Translations under genes and position numbers: made by a program
Shown: piece by piece, positions 55,728 through 64,000 of the stretch
Position numbering within the stretch: position 1 is the stretch's first letter
How the letters are laid out: each line of letters starts with the position of its first letter
Notes under the pieces: model-generated
What the model was told of the DNA's origin: nothing
The model's database searches: none
The model's input: the letters and a program-made list of their open reading frames with translations, nothing else
Assembly: GCF_002135295.1 (NCBI RefSeq)
Contig: NZ_NEGG01000008.1
Span: forward strand, 118,129 to 182,128
Direction of reading: 5' to 3'
From: Acinetobacter sp. ANC 5054
GTDB lineage: Bacteria; Pseudomonadota; Gammaproteobacteria; Pseudomonadales; Moraxellaceae
DNA length: 64,000 nt

Positions 55728-57034
55728 TGAAGCATTCTCCCAACGCCTCTACTCGAGATCTTAATTTACGTGCTCAAGTAGTGAAGACGTTATTGGCTGT
55801 CCAAAATGGTCAATCGCTGCAATCTGTGCTTGCGCAGCAGATGAACATCGTGTCAGACAAAGACCGTGCTTTATTCCATGAATTGGTTTTAGGTTGCTTG
55901 CGTCAATGGTATGCCTTAAAACAACTGACTTTACCTTTACTGTCCAAGCCTGTTGATAACCAAGTGGTTGAGACCTGTTTATACCTTGGTTTGTACCAAC
56001 TTTTGTGTACCCGTGTCGCTGCGCATGCTGCAATTTCAGAAACAGTCGAAGCTGCAAAACAATTAGGTATGGGCAGTCTCAGTGGTTTGATTAATGCCAT
56101 TTTGCGCCGTGCAACACGTGAAACAGATCAGTTTTATGATGTGCTCGAACAAGCAACGAATTTACCAAGTTGGTTATCAAAACGTCTGAAAAAAGATTGG
56201 GGCGAACAGTTTGCTGAACTGAGCTATGAGCTTAAACAAATTGCACCACTGACTTTACGTGTCAACACTCGTCAAGTCAGCCGTGATGAATATCTCGACA
56301 TTTTAGAAGATGAAGGCATTGACGCACATCGCTGCGAATGGTCTGAAGTCGGTATTGTGATGGATGAAAGCTTGCACATTCCTAGCCTTCCGGGTTTTGA
56401 AGCTGGTGGTTTCTCAGTACAAGATGAACATGCACAGCTATGCGCAACTTTACTGCCTAACTTAGATGATAAGTTTGTAATTGATGCTTGTGCAGCGCCA
56501 GGCGGTAAAACTGCACACATTTTAGAGACCTTCCAACCGCAAAAACTTATTGCACTCGATCAAGACGAAAAACGCTTAAAACGTGTGATTGAAAACTTGG
56601 ATCGTTTAGACCTAGACGGTAAGCATGTCGAAATCAAAACAGCCGATGCTGTGACTTATATTGCGCCTGAATTGGCGGACTGCATCGTGCTCGATGCACC
56701 ATGTACCGCTGTCGGTGTGATGCGTCGCCATCCAGATATTCGTCTGCTACGCCAATCAGGTGATATCGCCAAAACTGTAGTTTTACAAAAACAGATTTTG
56801 GAAAATATGTGGAAGCAACTTAAAGTAGGCGGCACACTGCTTTACATTACCTGCTCAATTCTTAAAGCGGAAAATGAACAGCAAATGGTCGAATTCTTTG
56901 CCAATCATCCAGATGCGAAAGAAAGTAAAATTGAAGCCGATTGGGGCGTTGAGCAAATTCATGGTCGCCAATTGTTCCCGAAAGTGGGTTATGGTGATGG
57001 CTTCTTCTATTGCCGTATTCAAAAAACAGCATAA
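55727..57034 (+). CDS. rsmB: 16S rRNA (cytosine-967-C5)-methyltransferase RsmB
   Basis: The ATG at 55727 shares its A with the fmt stop, so the two are translationally coupled; the longer open frame inside fmt is not used. The 435-residue protein has the NusB-like RNA-binding domain (about 1-140). The methyltransferase domain follows with SAM motif DACAAPGGKTAHI and catalytic cysteines in LDAPCTAVGVMRRHPD and YITCSILKAENE. The fmt-rsmB order is widely conserved in gammaproteobacteria. Confidence 0.96.
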   Translation: MKHSPNASTRDLNLRAQVVKTLLAVQNGQSLQSVLAQQMNIVSDKDRALFHELVLGCLRQWYALKQLTLPLLSKPVDNQVVETCLYLGLYQLLCTRVAAHAAISETVEAAKQLGMGSLSGLINAILRRATRETDQFYDVLEQATNLPSWLSKRLKKDWGEQFAELSYELKQIAPLTLRVNTRQVSRDEYLDILEDEGIDAHRCEWSEVGIVMDESLHIPSLPGFEAGGFSVQDEHAQLCATLLPNLDDKFVIDACAAPGGKTAHILETFQPQKLIALDQDEKRLKRVIENLDRLDLDGKHVEIKTADAVTYIAPELADCIVLDAPCTAVGVMRRHPDIRLLRQSGDIAKTVVLQKQILENMWKQLKVGGTLLYITCSILKAENEQQMVEFFANHPDAKESKIEADWGVEQIHGRQLFPKVGYGDGFFYCRIQKTA

Positions 57035-57050
57035 GCGATCATCTCATTCA

Positions 57051-57079
57051 GCAATCCAATCCATCATGGATTGGATTGC
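57051..57079. repeat. Perfect palindrome downstream of rsmB
   Basis: Arms GCAATCCAATCCAT (57051-57064) and ATGGATTGGATTGC (57066-57079) are perfect inverted copies around a single C. The palindrome lies between the rsmB stop and its terminator, in a convergent region. Confidence 0.85.
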
Positions 57080-57083
57080 CCAT

Positions 57084-57112
57084 AAAAAAGGAACCGTATC
57101 GGTTCCTTTTTT
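57084..57112. terminator. Bidirectional terminator between rsmB and the MetS-type gene
   Basis: GGAACCG (57090-57096) and CGGTTCC (57100-57106) form a stem with loop TAT, flanked by A6 and T6, so it can serve both converging transcripts. Confidence 0.92.
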
Positions 57113-57126
57113 ATATTTCAGAAAAA

Positions 57127-57234
57127 TTATTCTTCTTCGTCAGGATGTCTCGCCAAATGGATTGAGGCAACGATTAAACCGCCCCAAAGCAATACAGTTG
57201 AAATCACTAACATTATAATCGCTTCTGTAGTCAT
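57127..57234 (-). CDS. MetS-type small subunit of the NSS amino acid importer (35 residues)
   Basis: A short gene easily missed. Its ATG at 57234 lies 1 bp after the stop of the transporter gene, with AGGAG inside the transporter's last codons. The product has 35 residues: one transmembrane helix (about 5-26, IIMLVISTVLLWGGLIVA) and a short charged tail ending RHPDEEE. This matches the tiny MetS subunit that accompanies MetP-type sodium-coupled methionine/alanine importers. It ends before the shared terminator. Confidence 0.88.
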   Translation of the reverse strand: MTTEAIIMLVISTVLLWGGLIVASIHLARHPDEEE

Positions 57235-57235
57235 G

Positions 57236-58720
57236 TTATTTCTCCTGAGTATCTTGATCTTTCATGCAGCTAAAGACAATCGCACCAATAACAAAGATAG
57301 CAATCACGATACCTGCAACAGGTAGTAGCACTTCAACTGGATAACCACCATAACCTTTCGTTGCCACGTCTTTAATGGTTAAACCTAAAGCCACTAATAA
57401 CGAAAGCGGAGTGACAACGGTCAACAAGAAGTTCCAGACAAAGCCCAGTTTAATACTTGAATATTGATTCACATGATCACGTAATTGCGCAAGCAATGGA
57501 CGACGGAACCAAGACACTAAAATAATTGAGAACAAACCACCCGCTACAATACCAATATTATTGGCAAAGTAATCGATGATGTCTACAAAAGTAATCGCAC
57601 TGTGAGTCGAGAAAATAACAGTTGAAACAATCGCTGAACCACCACCCACAATCGTTACCGCTTTCTTACGTGACCAACCCCATTTATCTTGGAACGATGC
57701 AATTGGCACTTCCAAAATACTCACCATTGACGTGATCCCTGCCACCGCAAGAGATGAGAAGAACAAGAAACCGAATAGGTCGCCACCCGCACCCAAGCTT
57801 GAAATAATTTTCGGGAATGCAATAAAGGCTAAGCCAATACCACCTGAAACCACTTCATTTACAGGTACACCCGCACTGTGTGCCATAAAGCCCAATGCCG
57901 CAAAAATACCAATACCCGCTAAAATTTCAAATGATGAGTTCGCCAATGCAACCACAACACCTGAACCCGTCAAGTTGGTTTTCGCTTTAAGGTAAGAGGC
58001 ATAGGTCAACATGATCCCGAAACCAATTGATAACGAGAAGAAGATATGACCAAAGGCTGCTAACCAAACTTTATAATCTGTCATTGCAGACCAGTTTGGC
58101 GTAAAGAAGGCATTTAAACCCTGCGTAGCACCCGGTAAACGTACGGCTTGGATCACCAAAATCGAGAACAAAATCACCAATAAAGGAATAAAGATTTTAT
58201 TCGAAAGCTCTACCCCTTTCTTTACACCACCGTAAAGAATGAACATGGTAATGGCCCAAACAATCACCAGTCCGAAGAACAGTGTGGGTACAAAACCAAA
58301 GGCGATACCATCGGCATTTTGCAAATAGGTATTAAAGAAGAAGGCTTGTGTATCTTCACCCCATTTTTGACCAATCGAGTAGAAAATATAACTACCTGCC
58401 CATGACAATACGCTGGCATAGTAAATCCCGATGATCAACGTCACCATCACTTGCCACCACCCCAAAGCTTCACTATTCATGAGCTTTTTATAAGCGGTTG
58501 GCGGGGCTTTACGGAATTTATGACCGACTGCATAGTCTAAAAATAATAAAGGCAAACCCGCTGCAAAAATTGCAATTAAATAAGGAATTAAAAATGCACC
58601 GCCACCATTTTCGTAGGCAACATAAGGGAAACGCCAAATGTTTCCCAAACCTACGGCTGAACCAATAGCGGCAATGATAAATCCTGATCGTGCCGACCAG
58701 TTTTCACGATTATCTGACAT
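57236..58720 (-). CDS. Neurotransmitter:sodium symporter family transporter, MetP type
   Basis: A 494-residue sodium-dependent amino acid importer of the LeuT fold with about 12 helices. TM1 carries the family signature GSAVGLGNIWRFPYVAYENGGGAF, and TM6/TM8 regions are as in bacterial NSS members. The start ATG at 58720 fits. The downstream 35-residue subunit supports a methionine/alanine (MetPS-like) system. The substrate is inferred from that pairing. Confidence 0.92.
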   Translation of the reverse strand: MSDNRENWSARSGFIIAAIGSAVGLGNIWRFPYVAYENGGGAFLIPYLIAIFAAGLPLLFLDYAVGHKFRKAPPTAYKKLMNSEALGWWQVMVTLIIGIYYASVLSWAGSYIFYSIGQKWGEDTQAFFFNTYLQNADGIAFGFVPTLFFGLVIVWAITMFILYGGVKKGVELSNKIFIPLLVILFSILVIQAVRLPGATQGLNAFFTPNWSAMTDYKVWLAAFGHIFFSLSIGFGIMLTYASYLKAKTNLTGSGVVVALANSSFEILAGIGIFAALGFMAHSAGVPVNEVVSGGIGLAFIAFPKIISSLGAGGDLFGFLFFSSLAVAGITSMVSILEVPIASFQDKWGWSRKKAVTIVGGGSAIVSTVIFSTHSAITFVDIIDYFANNIGIVAGGLFSIILVSWFRRPLLAQLRDHVNQYSSIKLGFVWNFLLTVVTPLSLLVALGLTIKDVATKGYGGYPVEVLLPVAGIVIAIFVIGAIVFSCMKDQDTQEK

Positions 58721-59088
58721 AGAACACCTAAACCTCAGGCATCTTTTACTGCTGCTTGTTATGGTTATATCGCGAGCAAAAAAAGAACCATAAAAATAAA
58801 ATTCTGGGTGTTTGATCTGGTGCGTTGCCTTGTGAGCTCAAATACCAAATAGCAAACAGAAACATACCCTATTGGTTTTGCTTAAAAACACGACAAAATA
58901 TATTTCCTTTGTATGGGTTAACAATACTCACTTTTATTCAGATTTTCTGTAATTTCTAGACCAAATATTCTATTTTTATAATCTGTTTTTAATCAACCGT
59001 TCATTTAATCAGCTTATTTTTTAAACATAATTGGTTATTAATAATATAACCTTTAGGAATAAATTGTTTTTAAATTAAATCTCAAAGA
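58721..59088. other. AT-rich spacer upstream of the NSS transporter
   Basis: 368 bp between two minus-strand genes. It should hold the transporter promoter and the 3' end of the DUF1287 transcript. I see no hairpin with a T tract and no coding remnant. Confidence 0.5.
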
Positions 59089-59649
59089 TTATTTCATTCG
59101 ATAATGCCCTGTTATTTTATATTTATGCAAAATATCATTTTCCTGTGTGCCTGCACCAATATTATGAATAATCAGTGGGGTCTTATTCAGCAATGTTTTT
59201 CGATTTGACACAACACCAATATGTACAAGTCCACGACCCAAATCCCATGTGACTATATCTCCTGCTAAATATTGCTGATCCGTTACTTGATAACCTTGTC
59301 GTTTCATCCACGTCTGGATATTGGGTACACGGCGATGATCAATATTTTTATCTGGCCCTTTCAGTCCCCACTTTTGTGGGTATACCTTAAAATTGCGTTG
59401 CATATCTTCATGAATGGATTTTTGTAGATCTAGATCCTGTAAACGTAAGGCACGAATCACCACATCAGTACAAACACCTTTCAGCATGGGCACATCACCC
59501 ATCGGATAAGCCAATTTGGTATATGCAGGATCATAGTACAAGGTTTTACCAATTTGTCCGCGTGCATCGCTCACGATTTTATTGGCATCCAATGCCCATG
59601 CTGAAACATGGACGATCATTAAACTTAAAAGTAAGCAAATCTGTTTCAT
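59089..59649 (-). CDS. DUF1287 family secreted protein
   Basis: A 186-residue protein with a cleavable signal peptide (predicted cut after AWA, residue 19). It shows the DUF1287 pattern: GVCTDVVIRA with C60, IDHRRVPN, GDIVTWDLGRGLVHIGVVS, and the closing HNIGAGTQENDILHKYKITGHYR. The Cys/His arrangement resembles an NlpC/P60-type amidase fold, so a periplasmic cell-wall activity is plausible but unproven. It is a single gene with spacers on both sides. Confidence 0.87.
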   Translation of the reverse strand: MKQICLLLSLMIVHVSAWALDANKIVSDARGQIGKTLYYDPAYTKLAYPMGDVPMLKGVCTDVVIRALRLQDLDLQKSIHEDMQRNFKVYPQKWGLKGPDKNIDHRRVPNIQTWMKRQGYQVTDQQYLAGDIVTWDLGRGLVHIGVVSNRKTLLNKTPLIIHNIGAGTQENDILHKYKITGHYRMK

Positions 59650-59713
59650 TTCTTCTTGTTCGCTGAATTATGCTTTTAATAAAATGGTCTTTAATACTGT
59701 ACCCAATAATAAA

Positions 59714-59745
59714 GGCATCTATTCGAATGGAATCCAATAGATGCC
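59714..59745 (-). terminator. Terminator of the aldehyde dehydrogenase gene
   Basis: GGCATCTATT and AATAGATGCC form a perfect 10-bp stem. On the minus strand it is followed by TTTATTATT, 10 bp after the stop at 59756. Confidence 0.8.
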
Positions 59746-59755
59746 TGATGCGAAC

Positions 59756-61201
59756 TTATAATTTAATCGCGAGTAAACGCTCCTCTTGCATATCTCGAAT
59801 CGCTGACTGAATACCTTCACGCCCCAAGCCTGAATCCTTCACACCGCCATATGGCATGTTGTCTACACGGAAAGACGGAATATCATTAATAATCACGCCT
59901 CCCACCTCTAAATGGTTCCATGCATACATCATCTTACTCAAATTTTGGGTATACACCCCAGCCTGTAACCCAAAACGACTGCTATTCATCTTAGCGATAC
60001 CCTTTTCAAAGTTTTTGTATTTTTCCAAAATCGCGACTGGTCCAAAAACTTCATCTTTATATACTTCTAATGACTCATCGACATTTTCAAGTAAGATCGG
60101 ATCAAGCATGACGCCCTTTTGCTCACCGCGTACTAAGGCCTTCGCTCCTTTTTTTATCGCTTTATCGACCCATTTGTTAACACGGATCGCTTCGCTTTCT
60201 TTAATCATAGGGCCAACTATCGTGCTATCTAATGCAGGATCAGCAGCGCTAAGTTTTTTCATGCGTGCAACCAGCTTTTTCTTCACCTCGGCATAAACAT
60301 CCGCATGCACCAATATCCGTTGCACACTAATACATACCTGCCCTGCATGGTTATATGCCCCGCCGACTAAGCGCTCAATAAAGGCATCGCTAATTTCGGT
60401 ATCGGGTTCAACCAAGACTGCCGCATTGCCACCGAGTTCAAGGGTAACTTTTTTACGTCCTGCACGTGCTTTCATATCCCAACCGACCACGTCCGAACCA
60501 GTAAAGCTCAACAATTTAAAACGGTCATCGGTGACCAAGATATCGGCATGTTCTCGTGGACAAGGCAATATTGAAAATGCCCCTTTGGGTAGATCTGTTT
60601 CTGCCAAAACTTCTGCTATTTTAAGCGCTGAAATTGGCGTTAAACTTGCAGGTTTGAGCACAAAAGGACACCCTGCAGCAATTGCAGGCGCAATTTTATG
60701 TGCTGTTAAATTAATCGGGAAATTAAACGGACTAATTAATGAAACTGGACCAATCGGAACATGTTTCACCATCCCTTGGTAGCCTGCTGCTGCTGGGGTG
60801 ACAGCCAATGGAATCATACGGCCATCATCCAATTGGCTGACTGCATCTGCTGCTATTTGAAATGTATTAATCAAGCGTTCAACTTCTGCAGCTGCAGCTT
60901 TACGTGGTTTACCGCCTTCAGCTATTAAAATTTCAGTCAATTCAGCACGCATGTCATTAAAACGTTTGACGCAGTGCAAGAGAATTTTTTGCTTTTGAAA
61001 AGGTTGTAATGCTGCCATTTCAGCAGCTGAATTCACTGCCGCATCAATTGCTTTTTCTATTATTTTTGTATCGGCCAAAGCCACACGTGCATACAGGCTT
61101 TGGCTAAACTTATCTGTAACATCAAGCCATTTTTCAGTTTGTACTGCCTGACCTGCTACAAATAATGGATAGTCCAGTACATCAAATGTTGAATCTGTCA
61201 T
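59756..61201 (-). CDS. NAD(P)-dependent aldehyde dehydrogenase
   Basis: A 481-residue ALDH-superfamily enzyme. Catalytic C290 lies in AGQVCISVQR and general base E255 in LELGGNA. N160 of the oxyanion hole is in SPFNFP and K183 in LKPAS. Overall it looks like the lactaldehyde/glyceraldehyde/phosphonoacetaldehyde dehydrogenase branch, but substrate cannot be assigned. It stands alone, with its own terminator, between the DUF1287 gene and a 600-bp spacer. Confidence 0.92.
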   Translation of the reverse strand: MTDSTFDVLDYPLFVAGQAVQTEKWLDVTDKFSQSLYARVALADTKIIEKAIDAAVNSAAEMAALQPFQKQKILLHCVKRFNDMRAELTEILIAEGGKPRKAAAAEVERLINTFQIAADAVSQLDDGRMIPLAVTPAAAGYQGMVKHVPIGPVSLISPFNFPINLTAHKIAPAIAAGCPFVLKPASLTPISALKIAEVLAETDLPKGAFSILPCPREHADILVTDDRFKLLSFTGSDVVGWDMKARAGRKKVTLELGGNAAVLVEPDTEISDAFIERLVGGAYNHAGQVCISVQRILVHADVYAEVKKKLVARMKKLSAADPALDSTIVGPMIKESEAIRVNKWVDKAIKKGAKALVRGEQKGVMLDPILLENVDESLEVYKDEVFGPVAILEKYKNFEKGIAKMNSSRFGLQAGVYTQNLSKMMYAWNHLEVGGVIINDIPSFRVDNMPYGGVKDSGLGREGIQSAIRDMQEERLLAIKL

Positions 61202-61801
61202 TTAAATTTCCCTAAATTACCGAGCATATAACCGATGCCATTCGTCATTTTCTATTCGCTCTATGATGCGCTGAGTTGATGCTAAGTTCACTATATTTAA
61301 GTAACAAGGTTTATAAAACATGGTAAAAAAACCGGTGAACTAATGTACTCAGCTATTAGGCAGAACCGTTGATTAGCAAGAGATAATGCAAAATTATATT
61401 AGAAATAGAAATTTTATAAAAAATTGAAAATTAAAATATAAACTTTTTAAAACATTAACTTAAATTTAAATAAAAAACTTTTTTTGTGTATTTTTTGCAC
61501 TTTATTGTAAGAAATATCCTACAACAACTGAGGCTGTTTCAACTAGGCTTACTTCAATTTACATCCTATAGTAAATCTATACCGAGACAGGATGTCTCAA
61601 ACCTAAAACAAAAAGAAAAACCATACAACAGAAAATTTAGGGACAACAGTAGTTGACCGTAAAGTGAATATAGAAAAGTCTCGACAGGATGTTGGGGCTT
61701 TTCTACATCAGACATATACGACAGCAAATCAATTTATCTATTCAAAAATAAAGCCCATCATTAGATGGGCATTTATAAAACATTGTATAAAAAATGATGG
61801 T
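61202..61801. other. Gene-free AT-rich spacer
   Basis: 600 bp. It contains the upstream region of the aldehyde dehydrogenase and, at the far end, the terminator of the MFS gene. A small dyad GAGACA/TGTCTC lies near 61583-61597. A terminator-like hairpin, GAAAAG...CTTTTC, lies around 61672-61702 with no gene attached. No coding remnant is recognisable. Confidence 0.5.
61753..61770 (-). terminator. Terminator of the MFS transporter gene
   Basis: GCCCATC and GATGGGC form a 7-bp stem with a 4-nt loop. On the minus strand it is followed by TTTATTTTT, 31 bp after the stop. Confidence 0.85.
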
Positions 61802-63175
61802 TTAGCTATAAGAACGTTGAGTTGCTAAATCTTTTTTATCCAAATCAGATTCAACAGGCACTTGGACCTCTGCACGAGCTTGTCGGATAAAGAATATTGC
61901 AATTGCGCCGATAATCCCTGGAATTGCCACTGCAATAAAATTCCATTTATGTGGAAGTTCTAGACCTAACAAATAACCAATTAAGATTGGGCCAACAATT
62001 GCACCAGTACGACCAATTGCAGATGCCCAGCCAATACCCGTTGAACGAACTGCGACTGGATAATACTGCGCCACATAACTATAAAGTAAAATACTGCAGC
62101 CGATTGAAGATGCACCAGCCAAGCTCACCAGTAAATAAATCACAGGTTGTGGAGAGTTAAAGCCCAAACCAACAAGGGATAATACGCCTACAATCAACAT
62201 ACCAATCAAAACTGGTTTAAAATTAAAGCGATCTGCGAGCACACCACCACTAATAGTACCAATGACTGCACCAATATTCAGTGCCATTAAGAACATCAAG
62301 CTACTTCCTAAAGAATAACCAGCTGCCATCATCAGTTTTGGTAACCAGCTACCTAATGCATAAAGCATTAAGAGACACATAAAGAAAGCGACCCAAAATA
62401 ATAACGTCCCAACTGCACGTTTTTCTGTAAATAAGGCTTGGACTGAGCTGCTTTGAGTTTGATCATTCGATGATAAAACCAATTGTGTATTTGCTGGAAC
62501 ATTTACTGCCGGATCAATTTTTTTCAAGAAATGACGCGCCTGATCTTGCTTATTTGCCTTCACTAAAAACGTCAGTGATTCAGGTATAAACTTCCAGAAT
62601 AATGGAACAAAAAGAAGTGGGATCCCCGCAATATAAAACATGATCTGCCAGCCATAGTCCGGCGTAAACCATTTCCCACATAATGCAGCCATAATCCCAC
62701 CAACCGCATAACCACTAAACATGGTGGTCACTAAGGTGCTGCGCATACGCTGTGGCGCATATTCTGAAGTTAGAGCAACCAAATTAGGTAATACCCCACC
62801 AATACCTAATCCTGCAATAAAACGAAGTACTGCAAATTCAGTAGGATTCGTCGCAAAACCGCCTAAAAAAGTAAAAAGACTAAATAATGAAACACAAATT
62901 AAAATTACTTTTTTACGACCAATTTTGTCAGCCAACATGCCAAAACTCATGGCACCAAACATCATGCCTGCGAGTGCTGTACTGGCAAGCATACCTGCTT
63001 GTACCGCAGTTAAGCCCCAGTCTTGCATAAGCAAGGGCAAGACCACGCCATTAATTGCTAAATCATAGCCATCAAATAAAACGATAAATAAGCACCATAA
63101 AATAATGTTGATATGAAAAGTCTTAAACTTTGCATGGTCAACGACACTATTCACATTCATTGTGTTTGTAGACAT
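61802..63175 (-). CDS. MFS transporter, aromatic acid:H+ symporter (AAHS) family
   Basis: A 457-residue inner-membrane carrier with 12 helices. The AAHS hallmarks are FDGYDLAINGVVLP in TM1 and GMLADKIGRKK in the loop between TM2 and TM3. The TM4 segment RFIAGLGIGGVLPNLVALTSEY is also present. It resembles the Acinetobacter BenK/PcaK/VanK/MucK group. No catabolic genes are adjacent, so the substrate (benzoate, protocatechuate, vanillate, muconate or other) is open. GGAGG precedes the ATG, and an operator-like palindrome lies 75 bp upstream. Confidence 0.9.
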   Translation of the reverse strand: MSTNTMNVNSVVDHAKFKTFHINIILWCLFIVLFDGYDLAINGVVLPLLMQDWGLTAVQAGMLASTALAGMMFGAMSFGMLADKIGRKKVILICVSLFSLFTFLGGFATNPTEFAVLRFIAGLGIGGVLPNLVALTSEYAPQRMRSTLVTTMFSGYAVGGIMAALCGKWFTPDYGWQIMFYIAGIPLLFVPLFWKFIPESLTFLVKANKQDQARHFLKKIDPAVNVPANTQLVLSSNDQTQSSSVQALFTEKRAVGTLLFWVAFFMCLLMLYALGSWLPKLMMAAGYSLGSSLMFLMALNIGAVIGTISGGVLADRFNFKPVLIGMLIVGVLSLVGLGFNSPQPVIYLLVSLAGASSIGCSILLYSYVAQYYPVAVRSTGIGWASAIGRTGAIVGPILIGYLLGLELPHKWNFIAVAIPGIIGAIAIFFIRQARAEVQVPVESDLDKKDLATQRSYS

Positions 63176-63864
63176 TGATACTCACCTCCAATTGTGAGAT
63201 TTATTTTTCAGTACAATGCCTTTTTTGCCTGTAAATTGTCCAAAATCACAAAGGTATAGGTCGATACCTTTCAAATATATGGCATAAAATTGGATATAAA
63301 ATGTCACGAGTAGCAAGATGAAATTGAAATATTTACACATAAAAAAAATAGATGGACCAAGGGTCTAGTTTTTATAATTATTAAAAATCATATAGTTAAC
63401 AAATAACCAATGACTATCAGACTATAGATTATTTGAAGTAAAAATTGTCAGAATAAAACTCAATATTTCAGAACTTTTATCCTGGTCTACGATTTAAGTC
63501 GTAGATTTAAAAATGAAACTTTGTATGCATTCACCTTAAGTCGATAACCAATAAAGCTAAATCTACTTCTCATATTTCAATTTGGGTAGACGATTGGGAC
63601 TAGTGGCCACGAATTTGATCCAATTATAGAGCTATTGTGCTTCCCTCAGATTTTTAGATAAATGTAAATAGTTGAGAAACGAGACTTTTCAACTATTATC
63701 ATCAACATTCTCTCTTTTTTATAACAAGTAATTTAATAAATAATCCCTATCCTTATCTTAATTAAACCAAATTGAAGCTTTGACGCTTGTTTTTTTCTAT
63801 CCCTGATCTGTATTTTTTACCCTCAGCAGGTTTAAATCCCTTAAAAAAACCTCCACGCATAAAA
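63176..63864. other. Gene-free region upstream of the MFS gene
   Basis: About 690 bp. It includes the MFS leader and operator candidate, a dyad TCTACGA/TCGTAGA at 63486-63505, and otherwise AT-rich sequence. A possible decayed coding stretch around 63570-63660 contains several stops in every frame and is not identifiable. Confidence 0.5.
63250..63271. promoter_or_regulatory. Operator-like palindrome upstream of the MFS gene
   Basis: AAAGGTAT (63250-63257) and ATACCTTT (63264-63271) are perfect 8-bp inverted arms around AGGTCG. The position is 75 bp before the start codon, suitable for a regulator site. No regulator gene is adjacent. Confidence 0.6.
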
Positions 63865-63899
63865 AAACACCCCCTGACTCTTTGAATCAGGGGGTGTTT
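63865..63899 (-). terminator. Terminator of the rRNA operon
   Basis: CACCCCCTGA (63868-63877) and TCAGGGGGTG (63887-63896) form a 10-bp GC-rich stem. On the minus strand it is followed by a run of T, just downstream of the 5S gene. Confidence 0.93.
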
Positions 63900-63908
63900 A
63901 GAATAATG

Positions 63909-64000
63909 AGCTGGCGATGACTTACTCTCACATGGGTAACCCCACACTACCATCAGCGCTAAGAGGTTTCACTTCTGAGTTCGGGAAGGGATCAGGTGGT
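63909..64000 (-). rRNA. rrf: 5S rRNA (5' end outside window)
   Basis: The minus strand reads through recognisable 5S segments: ACCACCTGATCCCTTCCCGA, then CTCAGAAGTGAAAC, TAGCGCTGATGGTAGTGTGG and the 3' GTCATCGCCAGCT. About 92 nt of an expected 115 are inside. The 5' part, and presumably 23S and 16S, lie beyond the right edge, transcribed towards this window. Confidence 0.95.

Noticed and set aside
61560..61700. Possible insertion-sequence remnant with GACAGGATGT repeated
   Set aside because: No transposase fragment, no terminal inverted repeats and no target duplication could be made out.
63176..63908. tRNA gene near the rRNA operon
   Set aside because: No cloverleaf or conserved TTCGA arm found in the spacer.
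63762..63953. A minus-strand 63-codon open frame near the right end
   Set aside because: It overlaps the 5S rRNA 3' end and the rRNA terminator.

Overview
The window is chromosomal DNA of an Acinetobacter species. The wza-wzb-wzc / fkpA-fklB edge of a capsule (K) locus, an AT-rich base composition, the gene families present and many Acinetobacter-style short hairpin terminators all point there. The species cannot be fixed from the sequence alone.

Layout. 1-5.7 kb is one end of the K locus. On the minus strand lie a truncated nucleotide-sugar epimerase and the UDP-HexNAc 6-dehydrogenase (TviB/Gna). Divergent from them is the export operon wza-wzb-wzc. 5.9-7.4 kb holds two FKBP-type isomerases (FkpA, FklB). 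7.6-12.4 kb is housekeeping: a dienelactone hydrolase family protein, a HIT protein, MutY, an M23 lipoprotein peptidase, an 81-residue protein of unknown function, Tag and a zinc alcohol dehydrogenase. 12.5-19.7 kb holds a MocR-type regulator divergent from a small lipoprotein, a START-like secreted protein, DapB, a PglL-type O-oligosaccharyltransferase, DnaJ and a small membrane protein. 19.8-24.8 kb is an RND efflux pair with a divergent TetR regulator and a clear operator palindrome between them. 25-31 kb holds PEP carboxylase, an NCS2 uracil-type permease, a LysR regulator and a TauE/SafE permease. 31-33.5 kb is a loose, AT-rich accessory stretch: a small lipoprotein, a second TauE permease, a decayed EF-hand protein gene, orphan hairpins and a direct repeat. 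33.5-39.6 kb holds chorismate mutase overlapping a thioredoxin-fold protein, then two paralogous dihydroxy-acid dehydratases separated by a gene-free stretch rich in hairpins.

40.5-54.4 kb is one gene, a 4615-residue Bap/RTX-type adhesin. It has an N-terminal Bap-like prefix, about 30 tandem domains of about 92 residues, seven variant domains, a von Willebrand A domain, RTX glycine-aspartate repeats and a type I secretion C-terminus. No type I secretion apparatus is in the window. After it come fmt-rsmB, a sodium symporter with a 35-residue MetS-type partner peptide, a DUF1287 protein, an aldehyde dehydrogenase, an aromatic-acid:H+ symporter and finally the 3' part of a 5S rRNA on the minus strand, with its operon terminator.

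How the parts fit. The left end makes and exports capsule. The PglL enzyme probably transfers lipid-linked glycan made by the same locus onto proteins. The adhesin is a second, protein-based surface layer. I did not find a mobile element, CRISPR array, tRNA or toxin-antitoxin pair. The observations most worth checking are the giant adhesin with its near-identical internal duplications and flanking inverted repeats, the hairpin-rich stretch between the two ilvD genes, several undescribed operator-like palindromes, and the broken EF-hand gene.
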